NCBI GenBank assembly: GCA_002404795.1 | Contig: DHKK01000036.1 | Coordinates: forward strand, 5,335-21,090 | Direction: 5' to 3' | DNA length: 15,756 nucleotides | Source: Clostridiales bacterium UBA4696 | GTDB taxonomy: Bacteria > Bacillota > Clostridia > Oscillospirales > Oscillospiraceae | Shown: piece after piece, positions 6,508 to 14,078 of the stretch | How the letters are laid out: every line of letters begins with the position of its first letter | Position numbering within the stretch: position 1 is the first letter of the stretch | The notes under the pieces: generated by a model | The model's input: only the letters and a program-made list of their open reading frames with translations | Told to the model about the DNA's origin: nothing | Databases searched by the model: none | Made by a program: the position numbers and the translations under genes

Positions 6508-6816
6508 ATGACGAATGTGAATCTGGATAACTTTGACGCGGAGGTCATGCAGGCAAAGACGCCTGTCGTGGTCGATTTCTGGGCCAGCTGGTGCGGCCCG
6601 TGCATGATGCTCGCGCCTGTGATGGAGGCGCTGGACGGCGAGATGGACGGCGTGAAGTTCTGCAAGGTCAACGTCGACGACGAGCGCGATCTGGCGATGG
6701 AATTCGGCATCGAGTCGATCCCGACGCTGCTGTGCATCAAGGGCGGCAAGGTCGTGAAGCGTCTGGTCGGCTACCGGGAGAAGGACGCGCTCAAGAAGGA
6801 GCTGGAGGCGCTGTGA
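6508..6816 (+). CDS. trxA: Thioredoxin
   Basis: A 102-residue thioredoxin with the active site WCGPC (28-32), the buried Asp at D23 (VVDFWA) and the cis-proline loop IPT (71-73). Length is typical. It reduces protein disulfides in the cytosol. A strong ribosome-binding site AAGGAGGG (6492-6499) lies 8 bases before ATG 6508. It is 46 bases after the glycosyltransferase stop and overlaps the downstream Fe-S protein gene by four bases (GTGA), suggesting that the latter acts on it. No NADPH-dependent thioredoxin reductase is in the window. Confidence 0.97.
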   Translation: MTNVNLDNFDAEVMQAKTPVVVDFWASWCGPCMMLAPVMEALDGEMDGVKFCKVNVDDERDLAMEFGIESIPTLLCIKGGKVVKRLVGYREKDALKKELEAL

Positions 6817-7010
6817 AGGTCCGGCTGAACGAAGACAAGGCGGTCGTCGCCCGCGTCAAGGAGGGGCTCAAGCGCACCGGCGGCTACTGCCCGTGCCGGC
6901 TCGCGCGGACGGAGGAAAACAAGTGCATGTGCAAGGAATTCCGCGAGCAGATCGCCGACCCCAACTTTGAGGGCTACTGCCACTGTATGCTCTATTATAA
7001 GGAAAAATAA
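6813..7010 (+). CDS. Ferredoxin-thioredoxin reductase catalytic (beta) chain-like protein
   Basis: A 65-residue protein started at GTG 6813, which overlaps the thioredoxin stop (GTGA). Three Cys-x-Cys pairs are visible: CPC (26-28), CMC (38-40) and CHC (56-58). They match the FTR catalytic-chain pattern in which one Cys of the first pair, both of the second and the first of the third bind a 4Fe-4S cluster (here C26, C38, C40, C56) while the remaining two form the active disulfide (here C28 and C58). Spacing between pairs (9 and 15 residues) differs from the plant/cyanobacterial enzyme, and the protein is shorter. The role inferred is ferredoxin- or other low-potential donor-driven reduction of the adjacent thioredoxin. 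The variable (alpha) chain of plant FTR is absent here. A later in-frame ATG would remove most cysteines, so GTG is preferred. Confidence 0.85.
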   Translation: MKVRLNEDKAVVARVKEGLKRTGGYCPCRLARTEENKCMCKEFREQIADPNFEGYCHCMLYYKEK

Positions 7011-7018
7011 GCGAAACG

Positions 7019-7050
7019 AAAGCTCTTTCCCTCTTTGGGAAAGAGCTTTT
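7019..7050 (+). terminator. Intrinsic terminator after the thioredoxin operon
   Basis: 13-bp perfect stem (7019-7031 with 7037-7049) with a TCTTT loop, ending in TTTT (7047-7050). It lies 9 bases after the stop codon of the FTR-like gene and should end the 4879-7010 transcript. Confidence 0.88.
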
Positions 7051-7071
7051 CGACGTGCCTGCTTCTTCAAC

Positions 7072-7182
7072 TGTAGGGGCCGATGCCTACATCGGCCCGT
7101 GGGGAAGCATCGAATTCGCCGAAGGCCCCCCGTGTTTCGGATGTACATGCTGCCGGGGCGATGTGGGCATCGCCCCCTACGC
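7072..7182 (+). repeat. E element, copy 1 (palindromic, upstream of SLH gene)
   Basis: The ends form terminal inverted repeats (TGTAGGGG... and ...CCCCCTACGCA), and each end is itself a 9-bp hairpin: GGGCCGATG/CATCGGCCC (7077-7085 with 7090-7098) and GGGGCGATG/CATCGCCCC (7155-7163 with 7168-7176). The centre contains CGAATTCGCCG. The reverse complement of 10287-10397 aligns with it end to end. No coding capacity is supported. Confidence 0.82.
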
Positions 7183-7320
7183 AGATCCTGCAAGTCTCCC
7201 GCAAGGAACGGAAACACGATCTTTTTTAGCAATTTGGGGAAGGGTCTTCCTGTGTTTCCGGGGGCTTCCTGCGGCTGGGGCGGAAAGTTGTGAAGAATTT
7301 CTGAATTATTTACAAAAGTA

Positions 7321-7348
7321 TTGCAATTTTTAAATCTTACGGTAAACT
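7321..7348 (+). promoter_or_regulatory. Candidate promoter for the SLH surface protein
   Basis: In an AT-rich block (about 7280-7350), unlike the GC-rich surroundings, TTGCAA (7321-7326) and TAAACT (7343-7348) are 16 bases apart, giving a start near 7355 and a leader of about 45 bases. Overlapping weaker alternatives exist (for example TTTACA around 7310 with TAAATC). From 7183 to 7280 I see nothing else. Confidence 0.45.
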
Positions 7349-7363
7349 GGAGTCACAAAAGAA

Positions 7364-7380
7364 GCGGCGAAGCTCGCCGC
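7364..7380 (+). other. Leader hairpin next to the SLH gene ribosome-binding site
   Basis: GCGGCGA (7364-7370) pairs with TCGCCGC (7374-7380) around an AGC loop. It ends 3 bases before the AAAGAGG ribosome-binding site. In a highly expressed surface-protein mRNA a 5' hairpin like this could stabilise the transcript or tune initiation; this is inference. Confidence 0.55.
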
Positions 7381-7398
7381 AGAAAGAGGTGTACAGGG

Positions 7399-10212
7399 AT
7401 GAAACGTACATTTGCAAAGCTTCTGAGCCTGTTCGTGGTGCTGGCGCTCGTCATCGCCATGGTTCCGGCGGTTTTCGCCGTGGATGGAACGGTCTCAGCA
7501 GGAAAACCATTACTGAACGTTAACGAAGAGACAACGATCAGCGTCAAGAACGCGGACGGAGCCGACGTGTCGAACGTGATGCTCACCAGTGTCCCTGATG
7601 ATATTGTCAGCATCAACGGCATGACGATCAAGGCACTGAAAGTCGGCTCCGCCACCATCACGGCAACGGTGACAGAGAACGAAGAAACACGGACGCTTGG
7701 CAGCGTCCAGATCACCGTGCAGTCGGGAGTGACCGCGATTACGGCCGACACTTCCGTTGAGATCGATGCTGACAGCTCGGCGACCCCTTCTCTGTCCGTG
7801 ACGCTCGCGGGCGCGGCGAGCGGCGACGTGCTGGCGGTCCAGTCGTCCGATACGACCGTCGTGACGGCGCAGGCTGGTAACATTTCAAATGGCAGCTGCA
7901 CCGTCACGCTGACGGCGGTGAAGACCGGCACGGCCACGCTGACACTCAGCTGCGGCACGGCCACGGCGCAGGTCGCTGTGACCGTCAAGGCAACGGAAAC
8001 GCACACCGTGACCTTTGAAAAGCAGAAGCTGACGGTCGAAAAGGGCAAAACGGCCACGAACACTGCAACGGCCACGACTGGCGATACGCTCACCTACGCC
8101 AGCAGCAACACGGCGGTCGCCACGGTCGACGCTTCCGGCACCGTGACCGGCGTCGCCGCCGGGACGGCCACGATCACCGCGACGGTCAAGAACGCCTTCG
8201 GCGTTATCGTCGAAACGGCGAGCTACACCGTCGAGGTCGCGGACGCGTATAAGATCGAGCTGAGCGCCGCGCCGTCGAGCCTGACGGCGGGCAGCGCCTC
8301 CACCATCTCCGCGACGGTCTATCAGTACACGGCGGAAAAGGGCTATGTGCCCTATCAGCAGTCCGTGGAGCTGACGTGGAAAGCCTACGAGGAGAGCGTC
8401 GCCGATCTTGGCGGCAATGACCCGAGCAAGGCCGTAACGACCACGACGAGCAGCGGTTCTTCGAGCGTCACGCTCTACACCTATGCGACCGGCTCGTCCA
8501 AAACTGCCGTGCAGGTACCGGTGAAGGTCTCCGTCACGATCGGCAGCACGACCTATCAGGCTTCCCCGCTCTCCGTGAGCGTGAGCCCGGCCTCCGCGCC
8601 CTCGTTCGCGGTGCATGAGGAGGACTATTTCGATCCTGACGACTTCTCCGAGGCCGTCGACGGCACGACGGGCCGCTACGCAGGCAAGCTTGCCTCCATC
8701 ACCATCGAAGGCTCGAACGGCGGCTCGGTCTATGAAAACGGCAGCCGCGTGAGCTCGTCGACGAAATACTATGTCTCCGGCACGCGCAACAAGCTGATCT
8801 CCAGCCTGTATTTCCGGACCTCCTCCACCAGCACGACGAACGCCTACTTCACCTACATCGGCTATGACGCCGACGGCGATGTGATCGCCGCGGGCAAGGT
8901 GACGCTCGGCGATGAGAGCGTCGACATGGAATACTCCGCCAGCTTCGGCGGCAGCGTGACCTTCCTGGAATCCGATTTCAGCAAGGCCTTCTCCGGCAAG
9001 GCAGGCGAAAAGCTCGACTATGTCACGTTTGCGATGAACCGCGCGACGGTCGTTATGAACAACAAGACCTACAGCCTGAACGACGGCAGCAACGCCGCCA
9101 TCTTCGGCTGGGCCTACACGACCTCCAAGGCCACGACGAAGCTGAGCTCCACCGACAAGTGCTACTATCAGGCGAGCTACACGCAGCTCGACCTCGACGA
9201 GGTCACCTACGTGACCGGCAGCTACCGGACCAAGTACACGGTCTACCTCCCCTATACCGCTGTCGGCACCTCCGGCTCGCGGTATGAGGGCTACACCGCC
9301 GTCACCGTCTCCGGCGACGACTCCATCACGGCCTCCGGCGCGTCGATGAAGACGCTGGGCGCGGCGGACGAGATCCTGCGGGCCTACCCGAACGCCGCTT
9401 ACGTGATGTTCAAGCAGCCCGCGGCGAGCGAAGGGCGTCTGCTCTACAACTTCCGCTCCGTCGCCGCGCAGAACTACACGACGGTCGACTACAGCAAGGA
9501 CCAGTTCTATCTCAGCGGCACGAGCGCGAAGAACCTGTATCTGGACAGCGTCTTCTTCCTCCCCGCGGCGGACTGCAGCACGCAGATCCGGCTCGCCTTC
9601 ACGGTCTACGGCACGTCCGGCACGCAGCTGGGCAGCGGCGAGCTGACCGTGCGCGTGGCCTCGAAGACGGCCTCCTCCGTCTTCTCGGATGTGAACGCGC
9701 GGACCTGCTCGTGGGCAGCGAACGCGGTCGACTTCATGAATGAATACGGCCTCGTCAAGGGCACAGGCGCCTCCACCTTCGGCTGGAAGGGCAATATGAC
9801 CCGCGGCGACTTCGTCCTCATTCTCTACCGCAACGCCGGTTCCCCGTCGGTCTACGGCGTATCGAACCCGTTCACGGATGTGAAGAGCACGGATTACTAC
9901 TATGAGGCTGTCCTCTGGGCGTACCGCAACAACGTCGTCAACGGCACCAGCACCACGACGTTCGGCCCGAAGGGCAAGATCACGCGCGAACAGATCGCCT
10001 CCATCCTCTGGCGGCTCGCGGGCAAGCCGGTCTACTCGGCCAGCCTGCGCAGCTACACGGACTATGCCTCCGTCAGCGATTACGCCTATGACGCGATGAG
10101 CTGGGCGGTCGGCAGCGGCTATGTCAAGGGCAGCGGCGCCAAGCTCAGCCCCAAGAACAACGCCACCCGCGCCGAGGTCGCAGTCATGCTCCACCGGTAT
10201 CTGACCAAGTAA
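7399..10212 (+). CDS. Secreted SLH-domain surface protein with Ig-like (BIG2) domains
   Basis: A 937-residue exported protein. A signal peptide (about 1-27, ending AVFA) is followed by bacterial Ig-like domains at about 35-108, 111-197, 203-281 and 283-398; the third is a clear BIG2 domain (YASSNTAVATVDASGTVTGV, 233-252). Three related modules of about 100 residues (407-503, 520-637, 646-753) have no family I recognise. Three SLH domains end the protein (about 761-815, 824-876, 883-936) with motifs TRGD (801), TREQ (862) and TRAE (923). SLH triplets bind pyruvylated secondary cell-wall polymers, so this is probably an S-layer or surface-display protein. ATG 7399 is chosen for the AAAGAGG site (7384-7390) and the signal peptide. 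The gene is monocistronic between a promoter-like region and a terminator and is bracketed by E repeats. No enzymatic motif was seen. Confidence 0.9.
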   Translation: MKRTFAKLLSLFVVLALVIAMVPAVFAVDGTVSAGKPLLNVNEETTISVKNADGADVSNVMLTSVPDDIVSINGMTIKALKVGSATITATVTENEETRTLGSVQITVQSGVTAITADTSVEIDADSSATPSLSVTLAGAASGDVLAVQSSDTTVVTAQAGNISNGSCTVTLTAVKTGTATLTLSCGTATAQVAVTVKATETHTVTFEKQKLTVEKGKTATNTATATTGDTLTYASSNTAVATVDASGTVTGVAAGTATITATVKNAFGVIVETASYTVEVADAYKIELSAAPSSLTAGSASTISATVYQYTAEKGYVPYQQSVELTWKAYEESVADLGGNDPSKAVTTTTSSGSSSVTLYTYATGSSKTAVQVPVKVSVTIGSTTYQASPLSVSVSPASAPSFAVHEEDYFDPDDFSEAVDGTTGRYAGKLASITIEGSNGGSVYENGSRVSSSTKYYVSGTRNKLISSLYFRTSSTSTTNAYFTYIGYDADGDVIAAGKVTLGDESVDMEYSASFGGSVTFLESDFSKAFSGKAGEKLDYVTFAMNRATVVMNNKTYSLNDGSNAAIFGWAYTTSKATTKLSSTDKCYYQASYTQLDLDEVTYVTGSYRTKYTVYLPYTAVGTSGSRYEGYTAVTVSGDDSITASGASMKTLGAADEILRAYPNAAYVMFKQPAASEGRLLYNFRSVAAQNYTTVDYSKDQFYLSGTSAKNLYLDSVFFLPAADCSTQIRLAFTVYGTSGTQLGSGELTVRVASKTASSVFSDVNARTCSWAANAVDFMNEYGLVKGTGASTFGWKGNMTRGDFVLILYRNAGSPSVYGVSNPFTDVKSTDYYYEAVLWAYRNNVVNGTSTTTFGPKGKITREQIASILWRLAGKPVYSASLRSYTDYASVSDYAYDAMSWAVGSGYVKGSGAKLSPKNNATRAEVAVMLHRYLTK

Positions 10213-10219
10213 AAAGCAG

Positions 10220-10260
10220 AAAAAATTCCCCGCCTGCGATGCAGGCGGGGATCTTTTTTT
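10220..10260. terminator. Intrinsic terminator after the SLH gene, possibly bidirectional
   Basis: CCCCGCCTGC (10228-10237) pairs with GCAGGCGGGG (10241-10250), loop GAT, followed by a T-run (10254-10260) on the plus strand. A run of six A (10220-10225) on the other side gives a U-run on the minus strand, so it can also stop the sugar operon coming from 10436 after that transcript has crossed the E repeat. Confidence 0.9.
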
Positions 10261-10286
10261 CGAAAGCAGCACAGTATGCACATCCC

Positions 10287-10397
10287 TGTAGGGGCCGATG
10301 CCCACATCGGCCCGCGCAGGATGCGCCGGTTTTTCTGGAGATCTGCGGCGAATTCGCAACTGCCCTCCGGGCCGATGTAGGCATCGGCCCCTACGCG
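10287..10397 (-). repeat. E element, copy 2 (inverted relative to copy 1)
   Basis: Both ends carry the hairpin GGGCCGATG/CATCGGCCC (10292-10300 with 10305-10313; 10369-10377 with 10382-10390) inside terminal inverted repeats TGTAGGGG/CCCCTACG. The reverse complement aligns with 7072-7182, including the shared interior GCGAATTCGCCG. It lies downstream of both the SLH gene and the convergent transporter gene. No target-site duplication is evident. Confidence 0.82.
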
Positions 10398-10435
10398 TAA
10401 GCTGGAAATCTCGTTCAGAAAATATGTCTTCCCTT

Positions 10436-11800
10436 TTATCCGTCTTCGCGCTCTCTGGCTTTCAGGTCCTGCAGGATCTGGTCGTAGAATTCCTTGCTGA
10501 TCTTGTATTTGCGCAGGTAGATGATGTAGCCGGCGGCGATGAGGAGGAGGGGGATGGCCAGCATGGCGAGCTTGATGGTGAGCTTGCCGGAGGCGTCGAT
10601 GGCGGCCGCGGCCGCGTCGCTGCCCTTCGTCTTGATGCCGGCGAGCATGATGCTGATGCTGATGAGGCCGGTCGAGAGCGCGCCGCCGATCTTGTTGACG
10701 AGCGGCTGGATGGAGAAGGTGATGGACTCGGAGCGGCGGCCCAGCTTCCACTGGCCGTATTCGATTGTATCGGCGAGGAACATGAGCATCAGCAGCTGGA
10801 TGAAGGCCTGGCCGACGAACATGAGGATGGCGGCCAGCGCGATGAGGACGATGGAATGCTCGGCAAAGAAGAACACGGCGTAGCCCGCAGCGACGAGGAT
10901 GGTCGCGCCGGTGTAGAGCTGGCGGCGGTCATGCTTTTTCGAGAACAGCGGGAAGATCATGAGCGCGGCCAGCTGCGCCACGCCGCAGACCGCCGCCAGC
11001 ACGGCGTACATGTTGATATCGCCGTAGAGATACTGCATGTAATAGGTGGCGAAGCCCGTCGTGGTGCAGTAGCCGACCATGAACAGGGCCATGGAGAGCG
11101 TGGTCCACATGAGCTGGTCGTTTTTCGTCAGCGCGTTCCACATGTCACGGATGGTGAACTTCTCCTCGTCCTCTTTGATCTCGCGGTTCTCTCTCACGCC
11201 GAACAGCGGGAAGCACAGACCGGCAAGGTAGATGACGCTCACGGCCACGGCGACCGTCATCCACGCCTTCGGCGTGTTGCCGAGGGCGGCGGTGATGGGC
11301 TGCCAGCCGACCATGATGATGTACATGCCGATGTTCGCGCAGATGCGGGCGAAGGCGCCGTAATTCTCGCGCTGCTTCTGGTCTTGCGTGAGGGCGGGCA
11401 GAAGCGTCCAGTAGGCGATGTCGTTGATGCCGTAGCTGATATCCCAGAGGACGTAGGCGACGGCGAAGAAGATGACGTAGGCCGTGCCGGTGCCGACGTT
11501 GCCGAAGAGGATCAGATAGAAGATCACGGACACGACGCCGCCGACAAGGATCGCGGGCTTGAACTTGCCCCACTTCGTGTGGATGTTGTCGATGACAAGG
11601 CCGGTGATGGGGTCGTTCAGCGCGTCGGCGATGCGCAGCACGGAGAGCACGAGGCTGACCGCCGCGAACACGTGCAGCGGCAGCGAGAGGATGTTGGACA
11701 GGAAATACAGAAGCGCGTTTGCCTCAAACGCATAGAACATGTCGCGGCCGATGGTGCCGAGGCCGAAGAAATATTTGTTGCGGCGGTCAAGGTTTTTCAT
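10436..11800 (-). CDS. GPH-family (MelB-type) sugar:cation symporter
   Basis: A 454-residue, roughly 12-span transporter of the glycoside-pentoside-hexuronide:cation symporter family. The family signature is visible as DALNDPITG (59-67) with D71 and KWGKFKP (76-82); the first two Asp (D59, D63) correspond to the cation-site region of MelB. A second conserved stretch is ADTIEYGQW-GRRSE in the C-terminal half, and the protein ends in a charged tail. ATG 11800 is preceded by AGGAGGTG (11815-11808), 7 bases away, and lies 14 bases inside the end of the GH36 gene. It is the last gene of a GH1-GH36-GPH operon, so the transported sugar is probably an intact alpha- or beta-galactoside/glucoside hydrolysed inside. 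Na+ versus H+ coupling cannot be told. Confidence 0.92.
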   Translation of the reverse strand: MKNLDRRNKYFFGLGTIGRDMFYAFEANALLYFLSNILSLPLHVFAAVSLVLSVLRIADALNDPITGLVIDNIHTKWGKFKPAILVGGVVSVIFYLILFGNVGTGTAYVIFFAVAYVLWDISYGINDIAYWTLLPALTQDQKQRENYGAFARICANIGMYIIMVGWQPITAALGNTPKAWMTVAVAVSVIYLAGLCFPLFGVRENREIKEDEEKFTIRDMWNALTKNDQLMWTTLSMALFMVGYCTTTGFATYYMQYLYGDINMYAVLAAVCGVAQLAALMIFPLFSKKHDRRQLYTGATILVAAGYAVFFFAEHSIVLIALAAILMFVGQAFIQLLMLMFLADTIEYGQWKLGRRSESITFSIQPLVNKIGGALSTGLISISIMLAGIKTKGSDAAAAAIDASGKLTIKLAMLAIPLLLIAAGYIIYLRKYKISKEFYDQILQDLKAREREDG

Positions 11801-14078
11801 GACTGCACACCTCCTGAATGAAATAGACATTGGAACCGAAATCGCCCTGCATCCGGCCGTCCGGGTCGTAGCCCGTGCCGGAAAAGCGCGGGGCCAGGCA
11901 GATCCCGGCGGCGAAGGCCGCGCCGGAGGCCGTCAGGCTCTGACTGCCGTCGGACATGCGGTACAGGCTGTCCGCGGTCTGGACGGCAAGGCCGTTGGGA
12001 TTAAGCTTCACGGGCAGCACGTGGCGCAGGAGCGTCCCAAAATCGCCCACGCGCAAAAGCTGGGGGCGGGAGGTCAGGCGATACTGCTTCTCCCCGTCCA
12101 GCCCCGTCACGCACAGGTGCTCGTAGCCGGGGGCGGCGGGCTGCAGGCCGTGGAAGACGGCCGCGACGGTCTCCTGCTTCGTCTGCATCTGCCAGACGGT
12201 CCCCCCGCCGTCGGTGCAGCCTCTTGTGAAGCGGCCGTACTGGAGCGTGCGGCGGTGGGCGCGGTAGAACTCCGTCTGCGCCCGGATCTCCGCCTGCTCG
12301 ACCGGCAGGAGCTCCGTAAGATCCAACTCATAGCCGAGGCAGCCGAACAGGCTCACGTTGCCGCGCGTGGGCAGCGGCGTATGCCGCAGCGTCTGCGCGT
12401 GCGGGCTGGCCGAGACGTGCGCGCCGAAGCACGAGGGCGGATAGAGGTAGCTGAGGCTCTGCTGGATGCGCAGGCGCTCGACGGGGTCGGTGTCGTCGGA
12501 GCACCAGATCTGCGGGGAGAACCAGAGCATGCCGCAGTCAAAGCGGTTGCCGCCGGACGAGCAGCTCTCAAGCAAAATCTGCGGCCGGGGCAGGAAGATG
12601 CGGCGCAGCACGTCGTAGAGCCCGAGGACGAAGGCGTGCTGCTGCGCGCCGAGCGCGCAGGAGTGGCGGTTCATGTCCCACTTGACATAGGAGATGGGCG
12701 CGGAATCGAGGATGCCGCCGACGCGCTCGACGAGATAGTCCCGCACCTCCGGCTTTGTGAGGTCGAGCAGCAGCTGGTGGCGGCCGAGCAGATTCTCCCG
12801 GCCGAGGACGTCATGCAGGGCCCAGTCGGGATGCTGCCGGTAGAGCTCGGAATCGGGGCTGACGGATTCGGGCTCGAACCAGAGGCCGAACTGCAATCCC
12901 ATGGCGTTCAGCTTTTCGCCGAGGCCGCGCAGACCGCCTGGCAGCTTCTTTTCGTTCACGGTATAGTCGCCAAGGCTGGAGGTATCGCTGTTTCGCTTGC
13001 CGAACCAGCCGTCGTCGAGGACGAACAGCTCGCAGCCGAGCTGCTTTGCCGCCCGGCCGAGGCGCAGGAGCTTCGATTCCGTGAAATCGAACATGCAGCC
13101 CTCCCAGCTGTTATAGACGATGGGGCGGGGCCGGCCCTGCCAGTAGGGCGGGACGAGGTGCTCGTTCACATACCGGTGGAAGCAGGAGGACACTCCGCCG
13201 AAGCCCGCGCCGGAATATGCCATGACGGCCTCCGGCGTCTCAAAACGCGCACCGGGCGCAAGCTCCCAATCGAAGTTCGCTGGCGAGATGCCCTGCAGCA
13301 CGCGCGTGAGGCCCTGCAGGCTCTTCTGCGCGCTGAGGTAGTGGCTGCCGGAGTAGAGCAGGTTGAAGCCGTAGACCGCGCCCGCCTGCTCCCCCGCGTC
13401 CGGCGCGGCGAGCAGGAAGCCGGGGTTGGCGCGGCTGGAGGACGCGCCGGTCGTGCTCTCAAGGCAGGTCCTTGCAAGGGTGACGGGCGTGCGGGTGTGC
13501 TGCATCTCGGCGATCCAGCCGCCGGAGAAGGTATGCAGCTCCCAGTCGCCGGGAAGCTCCGTGCAGGCGCTCATGCATTTGCGGATGTGCACCGCGGAAT
13601 CCCCGCAGTTTTCGAGGATCGCCCGCCGGGTAAAGACCGTGGGCAGGACGCCGTAGAGGAGCGTCAGGCGGAGCTTCGCCGCCGCGTCCGTAAGGTACAC
13701 GGCGAGGACGGTCTGGCCGCGGGAGACGGGCAGCGCGGAGGGCGGCGGCTGCTTCAGCACCTCGCAGCCGCGGTAGCGGAAGTCGGTGGAGACGGCCCTG
13801 CCGCCGATCGACAGCTCCAGCGGGCTTTCGCGGTAGTCGCCGCGGCCGCAGCCGCTCCACTCGAGCGGCAGGATATCGAGGCAGCTGGCGTTGGAGCCCT
13901 CGCGGTAGAGCGTGCTGTCGCCCCAGCCGCAGCCGGGGCGGGCGGCGAAGGCCTGCGCGTCGGAGGTCTCGGCGCGCGCGCCGAAGTGCAGGTGCTCGAG
14001 AAACCCGTCCTTCACGCGGAAGAGATAGGACGCCTCTTCATTTCGCAGGTGGAACACGCCTTGTCTGACGTTGATCAT
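11787..14078 (-). CDS. Alpha-galactosidase, GH36
   Basis: A 763-residue GH36 enzyme, normal length for the bacterial tetrameric group, which removes terminal alpha-galactose from melibiose, raffinose-type sugars or galactomannan fragments. An N-terminal beta-sandwich (about 1-300) precedes the catalytic barrel with LDDGWFG (354-360), the nucleophile motif KWDMNR (466-471, D468), SCSSGGNRFD (505-514) and the SDDTD segment (527-531) expected to carry the acid/base Asp. No signal peptide is present, so it is cytoplasmic. ATG 14078 overlaps the GH1 stop by four bases (ATGA), and a GGGGAGG site sits within the GH1 end; an upstream in-frame ATG at 14246 would add Arg-rich residues read out of frame from GH1. 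Its 3' end overlaps the transporter start by 14 bases. Confidence 0.95.
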   Translation of the reverse strand: MINVRQGVFHLRNEEASYLFRVKDGFLEHLHFGARAETSDAQAFAARPGCGWGDSTLYREGSNASCLDILPLEWSGCGRGDYRESPLELSIGGRAVSTDFRYRGCEVLKQPPPSALPVSRGQTVLAVYLTDAAAKLRLTLLYGVLPTVFTRRAILENCGDSAVHIRKCMSACTELPGDWELHTFSGGWIAEMQHTRTPVTLARTCLESTTGASSSRANPGFLLAAPDAGEQAGAVYGFNLLYSGSHYLSAQKSLQGLTRVLQGISPANFDWELAPGARFETPEAVMAYSGAGFGGVSSCFHRYVNEHLVPPYWQGRPRPIVYNSWEGCMFDFTESKLLRLGRAAKQLGCELFVLDDGWFGKRNSDTSSLGDYTVNEKKLPGGLRGLGEKLNAMGLQFGLWFEPESVSPDSELYRQHPDWALHDVLGRENLLGRHQLLLDLTKPEVRDYLVERVGGILDSAPISYVKWDMNRHSCALGAQQHAFVLGLYDVLRRIFLPRPQILLESCSSGGNRFDCGMLWFSPQIWCSDDTDPVERLRIQQSLSYLYPPSCFGAHVSASPHAQTLRHTPLPTRGNVSLFGCLGYELDLTELLPVEQAEIRAQTEFYRAHRRTLQYGRFTRGCTDGGGTVWQMQTKQETVAAVFHGLQPAAPGYEHLCVTGLDGEKQYRLTSRPQLLRVGDFGTLLRHVLPVKLNPNGLAVQTADSLYRMSDGSQSLTASGAAFAAGICLAPRFSGTGYDPDGRMQGDFGSNVYFIQEVCSHEKP

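Noticed and set aside
7885..10359. An 824-codon open frame antisense to the SLH gene
   Set aside because: High-GC third positions create long antisense frames. The product is Arg/Ala/Gly/Val-rich without recognisable domains, has no ribosome-binding site of note and lies wholly opposite a gene with clear signal peptide, Ig and SLH domains.
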